Made by a program: the position numbers and the translations under genes. DNA of 64,000 bases. It comes from Anaspis maculata (lineage: Eukaryota; Arthropoda; Insecta; Coleoptera; Scraptiidae). The stretch lies in NCBI GenBank assembly GCA_949128115.1, contig OX421964.1, positions 32,108,177-32,172,176 of the forward strand, read 5' to 3'. Each line of letters begins with the position of its first letter. Position 1 is the stretch's first letter. The notes below the pieces were generated by a model, which made no database searches, had not been told where the DNA came from, and saw only the letters and a list, made by a program, of their open reading frames with translations. Of the stretch, positions 56,703 through 64,000 are shown in pieces.

Positions 56703-58474
56703 CGCCGCACATAGGGGTATTTGATCAAAAAAGCTGGCCAAAAGTCGAAAAATGAAATAAAATTTTAGGCCAAAATGGACATTTTCTGCATGCAGTATAA
56801 CATCCTACTATATCATGCCTTGTTATCTTTTACCATTTTATTGATTCTGGTAGCCGTGACATCCTTCGAATTTCAGCCACTGTTAGCTTGTGCGCTTTTT
56901 GCTCTTTTTGTTACTTTTTGTCACCGGTCTTTTAAAGTTGTTTGTAGGTTTATGTGAAGTGAAGCATATCGATTCATATTGGGTTCACAAATAGAAGATA
57001 AGTACTTATAATCCAATGTAGTATATTACCCTTATGACTTCTCTTACATTTGTTTCAAGTATTTGAACATGGCTCATCAAATATTCCATTATTAGTTCTT
57101 TTTTTGGAAAATTGTGGTTTTAGTAACAGTGTCGGGGGTGTCGCGCAGAAATGAATATGGTCCTTTTTAGACCAGCTCATTGGCTATCCAAAACCGTAAA
57201 AATATCACCCGCGAACACACGCCATCAGAAAATATATAACTAATAAAAATATTATACATTTTTTATTTATATGTATAAATACATTAATTTTTAGAGGGTG
57301 AAATTCATCCATTTCAGTTTTAATCGAGCAAACTTTGGAATGAAATTCTCCTCGTCCTCCTGATTCAGAAAAATATATCATACATGCCTTTCACTCGTTT
57401 CCTAAAAAAGATACAGGGTGTCCAAGTTAATTTTTTTCGGTTTTCAAAATCTTGTAACTTGAGAACCGTTCAACCATAGTAGCTGAAATTTAGCATAGGC
57501 TGGTTTGTCGGAACCGTCTACCTACCTGCCAAATTTTGAAAGAATCCAACCAGTGGCGTAGAAGCTATGGGAGGTCATTATTTTGGAAGCGTCTGTAGAA
57601 CCTTGATAAATAATGACCCCCCATAACTCCCACGCCACTGATTGGATTCTCTCAAAATTTGGCAGGTAGGTAGACGGTTCCGACAAACTAGCCTATCCTC
57701 AATTTCAGCTACTATAGTTGAACGGTTCTCAAGTTCCAAAATTTTGAAAACCGAAAAAAATTAACTTTGACACCCTGTATCTTTCTTAGGAAACGAGTGA
57801 AAGGCATGTATGTTATATTTTTCTGAATTCAGGAGGACGAGAAGAATTTTATCCCAAAGTTTGCTCGATTAAAACTGAAACACCCTGTATATAAAAATAA
57901 TGAAATACTGAAAAAATACCATTTTTCTATTACTACAATTTTTTTTGAATGGCGTGTGTTCGCGGGTGATATTTTTACGGTTTTGGATAGCTATTGAGCT
58001 GGTCTATAGAGGACCATATTCATTTCTGCGCGACACCCCCCGACACTGTTACTAAAACAACAATTTTTCGAAAAAAGAACTAATAATGGAATATTTGGTG
58101 GGCCATGTTCAAATACTTGAAACTAAAGTAAAACCAAGTCATAATAATGATATACTACATCAGATCATAAGTACTTACCGTCTATTTGTGAAACCATTAT
58201 GAATCGCTATATGCTTCACTTCATATTAACCTACAAACAACTTTGAAAAACCGGTGACAAAAAGTGCCAATAAGAGCAAACAGAGCACTAGCTAACAGTG
58301 ACTGAATTTCGAAGGATGTCACGGCGACCAGAATCAATAAAATGGTGAAATATAACAAGACATGATAGAGTAGGATGTTATACTACATGCAAAAAATGTC
58401 CATTTTCTCCTACAATTTTATTTTATTTTTCGACTTTTGGCCAGCTTTTTTGATCAAATACCCCTATGTGCGCC
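56703..58474. mobile_element. 1.77-kb palindrome made of three concentric inverted-repeat shells
   Basis: The outer arms start GCACATAGGGGTATTTGATC and end with its reverse complement. They pair for about 590 bp per side, including GGCCAAAAGTCGAAAAAT and GTGTCGGGGG blocks. Inside, a second shell (about 57293-57887) has AGGGTG / CACCCTG ends. A third (57414-57777) begins TA|CAGGGTGTCCAAG and ends CACCCTG|TA. The arms close on a loop of only about 20-25 bp near 57584-57606. No transposase. A 60-codon hydrophobic frame in the left arm (56775-56957) is probably chance. Confidence 0.85.
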
Positions 58475-59936
58475 GTTTGATCTTTGATATTATTGCAGAA
58501 TAAACAAACATGTCAGATTGGGTCCACAATAGTTACTGCATGTAAAATGAGCAATTATAGACAAAATTCATGCCACACCATTCAAATGCAGGTGAAACAG
58601 CCTGCGACTATTATTAGCACGAGTGTTTGGTTTGAAAATGTTTACGTTTTACAAATTGGACAATATTCATCATTCTATTTTACCGTGCATGCCTACTGAA
58701 AGTTATGACACTGGGTCTTTTTATTTCGATCCAGGAAAACGATGTAAACACATTATTTTTGAAGAACCCGCACATACCGATGGATTTTTTCTAAAATAGC
58801 CGCGAAAAAACGGAAGAGATCCATCAAAAATACGCTTCGAAGATGGAGACGTCAGTATTTATCAGACATATCACGGAGGATAATCTAAATGGGTTGACAT
58901 CAAAGAATTTTCTTTCGGGCAATGTGTGTTGGATTTTTCTATCAACCATGCGGTGGCGAAATTAGCTCACTATACGCGGGATTTATTATTCATATCACAT
59001 TTACATAATGCAAGACCCTTTAACATGGAATACATTACCCGAAAAGTTGGAGCAAACACTCAGAAATCCCGGCATAACTCGATGGCGGTATTAGCATATT
59101 CGATTTGTTTGCCCTGCGATCTTGGGAAATAGAGAGAGCACGTTTCAAGTCGCAAAACTTTGGCGAATTACGAAAAGGTGACTGAATCGAGTTCCCATTT
59201 GTCTCTGTTCGCAACACGATGCCTTCGGTGGGAATATGCACCGGTAATTTCAAAAGCAAGACGAAAAATACGAGAGCGAGGCCAATTAGTTCCCTATCAG
59301 CCAGATATCGATTTGTAATTATTCCCTGGGGTGCTTAATTCAATTTCACCACTAAGCGAGGGATGGCCGTTTTAGGGTCAGGGCTGATGGGGCTTTTTCT
59401 AGCAGCTCGAGCTTCATCGGCTTTTTCACTCTTGTATTTCGTGAACGGCACCTATGTGGCATTGTGTTGTTTAAGAATCTATGGCATTTGTTTATTTTGA
59501 GTGTCACTCGGGATTGCAAATAAGGGTCCCACAGAAGGGGAAAAGTGAAGAATCCAGCCTGGTGTTTATGTCGACGTTGCTAACAAAATCACCAGGACAA
59601 TCAGTTGGTGGCTCATCAACTTCAACCCTCCTGAGACTTTTTACAAGTAATTAGTTAGCGGCCTGACTAGAACCTTTCTGGGACTTGACCAAAGCTTAAC
59701 TCGGCGACAAGACTTCACCGACAGAGACAAACCCAATCGCCTGTCAGGAAGACAGGTCGTCAACTTGTTGATTTCCGGGTCATAACTTCAACGCACCGTT
59801 CAACTTCGTCACCTAGAAGACATTCGTCAGAACTGACATTCAGTGTCAAAAAATTCCTGTCATCAAAGCAACAAAAATTTCGCAAAATTAACAGTATGTG
59901 ATAGCAAATGGTACCTATAGTGACGAATCAGAAAAC
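58475..59936. other. Flank of the palindrome and upstream region of the next gene
   Basis: No intact gene is seen from 58475 to about 59830. A few peptide-like stretches exist without start, splice or domain support. A TCAGT initiator-like word at about 59838 and an in-frame TAA at 59889-59891 lie just upstream of the coding sequence at 59937. Confidence 0.4.
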
Positions 59937-60695
59937 ATGAGTAAAGCCAGGGAGAAAGTGAATTCTCCGGCTACCAGTCAGCAAAAAAAAGTAGCAACAG
60001 CGCAGCATCACGACGATGGCTCGGAAGTGGAAGTACGCGAGCAACTCGACTTGTACAACTATGTCCGAAAACACAAGGACCCCCAGATCCGGCAAATCTT
60101 CAGCGACATCACCGACGCCTCCAGCGTCGAACGTGGTCGACTTCCCACATATTTCCCCACCACGTACACGCCAGCGCCTGTTTCGACATCGCGACACGTC
60201 TCCCCGCAAAGAACTTTCGAAACGGCTCCGCGACCGCGAGACGCCCGCTCGTCGTCGCCTACCAGGAAGACGATGCTGATGGTGGACGAACCCGCGCAAG
60301 CCACCGAAGACAAGCCGTCGCTGGTTCCGAGGCAAACGGTCCTGAGCAAGACGCGAAAGCAGCTCTGCAAACGCAGCAGCGGCGCCCAGAGCTCACACAT
60401 CAACCAGAGAAGCGTCAAGTTGCAAACTGAAAACTGCGCGACCAATCACGTGTCCATTACTGTCGAACCGATGGACTTCTTTGGTCTTTACGAGCAGGGC
60501 ACCAACTGTCCGACCGGCGCTGTCCAGGGGTACGCCTGCGAGAAGGCGACGCAGATGAGCGAGCACATAACGCCAAGCGAACTGTTCTGCATCGAATGGA
60601 TCCACAACAACTTGTTCCAGGTGAAGCTGAACCCGCACACTTACATAGTGGATGACAAGATACGAGACATCAGTGACTGCACATGCTTGACCTGA
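59937..60695 (+). CDS. Intronless 252-residue protein, not recognised
   Basis: An uninterrupted frame runs from ATG (AAAACATGA context) to TGA. It is preceded in frame by a stop at 59889-59891 and followed by AATAAA at 60751. The sequence is richer in GC than its surroundings, as expected of real coding DNA. The N-terminal two-thirds is polar and low in complexity (Ser, Arg, Pro, Thr; for example SSSPTRKT). It contains LDLYNYVRKHKDPQIRQIF near the start. The last 80 residues look folded (VEPMDFFGLYEQG, ELFCIEWIHNNLFQVKLN, ending CTCLT). No signal peptide or membrane segment is seen. I know no family match. A long open frame also exists on the opposite strand, but it lacks these supports. Confidence 0.75.
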   Translation: MSKAREKVNSPATSQQKKVATAQHHDDGSEVEVREQLDLYNYVRKHKDPQIRQIFSDITDASSVERGRLPTYFPTTYTPAPVSTSRHVSPQRTFETAPRPRDARSSSPTRKTMLMVDEPAQATEDKPSLVPRQTVLSKTRKQLCKRSSGAQSSHINQRSVKLQTENCATNHVSITVEPMDFFGLYEQGTNCPTGAVQGYACEKATQMSEHITPSELFCIEWIHNNLFQVKLNPHTYIVDDKIRDISDCTCLT

Positions 60696-60750
60696 TCCAG
60701 GCCCCGAAGTATCGATAATTGTAAAACGTTTCGGCATTTTTGTAGAGAAC

Positions 60751-60756
60751 AATAAA
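60751..60756 (+). terminator. Polyadenylation signal of the intronless gene
   Basis: AATAAA, 55 bp after the stop codon, same strand. Confidence 0.7.
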
Positions 60757-61817
60757 CTAGAAGAATTTGGGCGATTGCATGACCGTTTGTTTTTTGTTTC
60801 ATTCATATCAATGCAGAAAACTCATCGAGTGTGTATTTATTCATAATAACTAATAACAGCAAGAAACTTCGCTTCTGCGGATTCAGCCAAAATTTAATGT
60901 AAGAACCTAACCTTCAGACTCCTGCGGGGTAGGGAGGGAAAGATACACTTCAAATCACTGATATACACTGTTGACGAAATACAACAACTTATCTTGCGCT
61001 GGATGCGAAGCGCCAAAAAATTTAATTTAGGTAAGGGTACATAAAGTCAGATCTTCTGGCACAGCAGGAACCAGAAATAAGTACCTCCTATAGGACCTGA
61101 ACATATATCTGCAAGGTGACTTACGATAAAACCTTACCAAACCGCTGAAAGGGTCATCAAAGACACACATTCGTCATCTCATTGGAAGGGAGGTCCGCTC
61201 CTGGCGTTAATGTTGAAAATATAGTTAGTTTCATCGCTTTGGTGCAAAACGCAATTTGATGGGCAACAACCAGCGGTCCAAGTCACAGTCCCACAGAAAA
61301 CGATCCCGAAGACGACGAAGGATGAGAAAAGAGACACTGATGGGAAATGCTGAGGAAACGAAGAAGATATAGTAGGTGATCGAACCAGATGGAGACAAGA
61401 GAAACAAACTTCTGAAAAGGAATAGTAAACGAAAAGATGAAGGAACTAATCAACATAGTTAACGCGGCGGTAGTAAGAAGAAACGTACTTAATGAGGTAG
61501 AAAGGAATGTCAACGAATGAAGGAATAGGAACGAATGATTGGTGAAATGAATACTTTATAAGACTCAATAAAGAAAAAAAAAAGAAAACTGAGAGATTGG
61601 AAACAGAATAGAGAACCAAAAGGAAATACATATGTGCAAAAGCCAGGAGAAATACCAAGACATTTGCAAAAAAGCAGAGGGAAAGCAGGAAGAAGAGCGA
61701 AAAATGCAGGCGTGCATTTACCCGGTCCAGACTTATTGAGCAAGTGTGCACAGGACAAATGCACACATGTTGTTTGAGAGCGCACAGTCCTAAAGTACAC
61801 AGCCCGGTTCAAAGATA

Positions 61818-61937
61818 CCGTATGATCAAAAACTTGCCTCCTCTAGGCAGGCTGTGATCTGGTCATTGGGAGGCAAACGAGGCTGATTTTGGCCAAGCCA
61901 CAGCCTGCCTAGAAGAAGAAAGTTTTTGATCATACGG
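61818..61937. mobile_element. Palindromic MITE, about 120-bp family, copy 5
   Basis: CCGTATGATCAAAAACTTGC ... GATCATACGG, with the loop in opposite orientation to copy 3. It interrupts the LINE relic between its RT fragments. TA is kept on the left; the right flank is TT, so that side has mutated. Confidence 0.85.
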
Positions 61938-62049
61938 TTCATAGGAAAAGAAGGGCTAGAAGTGAATGTGAAGAAAACCAATTTATTGGTGCTGGGAAAG
62001 GCAGGAAAGTAGGAAATATTACAGAATGGAAGCGGCAACAGGACAGCAG

Positions 62050-62191
62050 AGGCCTTATTCTTGAAACATGGAACAAAGTTCTCATGCGGTATTGCTATGT
62101 AAGGAGAGCTATGATTGGCCCTTGCCTAGCAACTACACATGTGGACTCTGTTCCTCGTTTCAAGCCATCTTAGGTTTCAAGAATAGGGCCC
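62050..62191. mobile_element. Short TIR element within the LINE relic
   Basis: The ends CCTTATTCTTGAAACATGGA and the reverse complement of GTTTCAAGAATAGGGC bound a 142-bp insert. The insert separates the KTNLLVLGK and FKYLG motifs, which lie adjacent in intact LINEs. Confidence 0.65.
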
Positions 62192-63183
62192 CATAGAAGA
62201 AGTGGATGAATTTAAATATTTAGGATGCATCTTCAGTAGAAGTAACAATGCAAAAGTGCACGGGAGAGATGTGGTGAAAGAAGAGAGCAGAATCTTAATC
62301 GTATGAAGAACTAGACAGAAACAGATTTGGGAACGATGTGTCGAGCAAATTGATGATGTTTGGCAGCCAGGGATCACGCTCAGCAGCGTCTTGATGACGT
62401 ATTGTCATGGAAGTGTAGTGACATAAGGGCCCTAGGTAAAAGTTCATCCCTTGAACATAAAAAACAGGCACGTGTAGCCAAAGTATCGCCGAATCGTCCA
62501 AATCAGCAGACGCTACGTCATTTCAGCAATGGAATAGAATGAAGACAAAGGTTTTGCAGGATCAGCAAGGCATAGCTGCGTCACTGACCTGATTTGGGCG
62601 ATTCAATAAAAGAGGTTCGATAAGCTTTGAACAAAGGGTCAGTCCTCCTGGTCGTTCATAGAGTTCAGCCGGGACCCTGCCCTGACGCCGGTTTATGATG
62701 GGTGTTAATCACCGTTGAGTTCATGTAAGTAGAGTTATTAAATCTACGAGCGTAATGTGTCGAGTGTAATGTGTTTAACATGTGATCACATTTCAATAAT
62801 CATTTATAATGAACTTACTACCTTAGTAGGATGTTTGCGTTCCCATTTACCTCTTTCGACTTCAGCTGTGCGTAAAACAACAATAAAGAGCAAACCCCAT
62901 TACACGGGTAGGGTTAAGGGACCTTTACCAGACCTTCACCTATCCGTGACAGTATGGGTCAGATATTTGGGGGTGAAAGGGTATGACGAAGTCGAAGGAG
63001 TGCAAAATCGATACCCCAAGGGGTTTCTGATGTGGCTAAAAAAGTTATTGAGGGAAATCGGCTTTTGTCTATTCTCTTCTTCAAGTAGAAACTCCTCCAA
63101 AGAGAAATGTACGAGCAATGCTATTAAATTTTCAAAATTACCAAAAATTTTTGAATATTTTGAATTTTGTTTTTGAAAATTTG

Positions 63184-63350
63184 AAAACTAGATAACAACA
63201 ACGCACATTCATCTTCCTTCAAGAAAGTCGCATGTCAAATTTCTATTTACTTTTTTATGGGAAATCATTTTTGATACTTTTTTTGAAAATAGAAAGTTTG
63301 AATTTGATATGCGACGTTCTTGAATAAAGATGTATGGGCGTTGCTATCTA
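63184..63350. repeat. Inverted repeat, about 167 bp
   Basis: AAAACTAGATAACAACAACG then CATTCATCTT and GTCGCAT on the left pair with ATGCGAC, AAGATGTATG and CGTTGCTATCTAGTTTT on the right. The loop is about 45 bp. It lies within the LINE relic. Confidence 0.65.
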
Positions 63351-63604
63351 GTTTTCAAAATTGTGAGAAACAAGGTCAAAAAAATTAACAAAAAGCGATT
63401 CCCGTCAAAAAGTTTTCTAGTCACATCAGAAGCCCCTTAAATAGCTCCTAGGGCTAGACAGAGACACACCAGGGTATACATATAACAAGAGAGAGAACAA
63501 AAAGGAGAAGTTAAATATTGAAACTGGCAGAAACGCGGTCAAGCAGGAAGAGAGGTCGATCTATCGAGAGGAGTGCAAGACTGCAAGAACACTGTGGGGA
63601 AAAC

Positions 63605-63605
<1 letters not shown>

Positions 63606-63635
<30 letters not shown>
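63606..63635. repeat. (GAAA)n microsatellite
   Basis: About seven GAAA units in the purine-rich 3' part of the LINE relic. Confidence 0.85.
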
Positions 63636-64000
63636 AGAAGTACCATGACAGAAACGGGGTAATATGCGAGTGTAGATATCCGCAGACTCGCAGAGAGAGG
63701 GCGGCGGCTACTGATAAAGGAATTGAAATGATAGAAAAATATGTGAAAAGACAAGAAAGAATAGGGCAGATGGAAAAGTCAAGATACAGTGAAACATATG
63801 AAAAGCTGACAACAGAGGAACAACCCACATTATTTCAAAAGAGTAAGCGTGAAGAAAGAAGATTCGTCATTATTTAGCCTCAACGAAAATTTCCAAGACC
63901 TAACTGAAAAATTTCTATCCCGCGGAAGAACTTTTGCTAAAAAACGACATGAATCACCAAACCAAGATATTTCATGGCGTCAATTTTGTTCACGCACTGG

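Larger units (their letters stand above)
61260..63880 (+). pseudogene. Decayed non-LTR retrotransposon (LINE) reverse transcriptase
   Basis: Plus-strand fragments match the C-terminal half of a LINE ORF2. KGLEVNVKKTNLLVLGK lies at about 61950-62010 and EEVDEFKYLGCIFSRSNN at about 62195-62255; both are classic RT palm/thumb motifs. A Glu/Arg/Lys-rich tail with RYSETYEKL and a KREERRF segment (63518-63877) resembles the end of such proteins. Purine-rich sequence from 61280 may be the 5' part. Stops, shifts and two MITE insertions (61818 and 62050) break it. Outer limits are approximate. Confidence 0.65.

Noticed and set aside
56775..56957. 60-codon hydrophobic frame resembling a small membrane protein
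   Set aside because: It lies in one arm of the large palindrome and the matching arm does not keep the frame, so it is not under selection.
59898..59936. GTG start upstream of the intronless gene
   Set aside because: GTG is not a normal eukaryotic start; the ATG at 59937 has better context.
59928..60806. Long minus-strand frames opposite the intronless gene
   Set aside because: They are shadows of the GC-rich plus-strand coding sequence, which alone has an ATG in good context and a following AATAAA.
1..64000. CRISPR arrays, operons, ribosomal RNA genes
   Set aside because: Nothing of this kind is seen; the introns and retroelements indicate a eukaryotic nuclear sequence.

Overview
The window looks like a piece of an arthropod nuclear genome. 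It is AT-rich, with genes split by GT-AG introns, AATAAA signals downstream of stop codons, and a very heavy load of transposable elements. Two gene families (an EF-hand plus nicotinamidase fusion, and an insect-type AIP3-domain protein) point to an insect. The abundance of short TAGGTAGGTA-like words reminds me of whitefly or other hemipteran DNA, but that species-level guess is inference only.

Four host genes can be supported. (1) Plus strand, 1068-8462: a complete five-exon nicotinamidase gene of the Drosophila Naam type, with two EF-hands in front of the hydrolase and every catalytic residue present. (2) Plus strand, 42283-46057: a four-exon secreted pentraxin-domain protein with a Gln/Pro-rich tail and dibasic cleavage motifs. 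(3) Minus strand, 51812-46346: five consecutive exons of an AIP3/SKT-type cytoskeletal regulator related to insect AGAP005037-like proteins. Both ends of this gene are missing or unrecognised, and its last visible exon lies tail-to-tail with gene 2. (4) Plus strand, 59937-60695: an intronless 252-codon gene of unknown function with its own polyadenylation signal.

Most of the rest is mobile DNA, often nested. A Ty3/Gypsy element (10135-14863) has identical 210-bp LTRs and a 5-bp target duplication, and sits inside a foldback element (9465-14945). A 5-kb foldback (about 15605-20755) holds a second foldback, a small palindromic MITE and a transposon-derived CXC-domain fragment. A solo LTR (25158-25681) lies in the loop of a foldback whose arms carry many GTTAGAA motifs. 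A hAT-type element (55752-56378) with an 8-bp target duplication holds another copy of the MITE. Next to it is a 1.77-kb palindrome made of three concentric inverted-repeat shells (56703-58474). Rearranged Tc1/mariner-type transposase pieces occupy 37895-39660. A decayed non-LTR retrotransposon (about 61260-63880) is itself hit by two MITEs.

The most distinctive feature of the window is this density of long snap-back structures. At least fifteen inverted repeats could fold into hairpins if transcribed. They include five copies of one TA-flanked family of about 120 bp in two subfamilies. Stretches with no supportable gene are marked as such.
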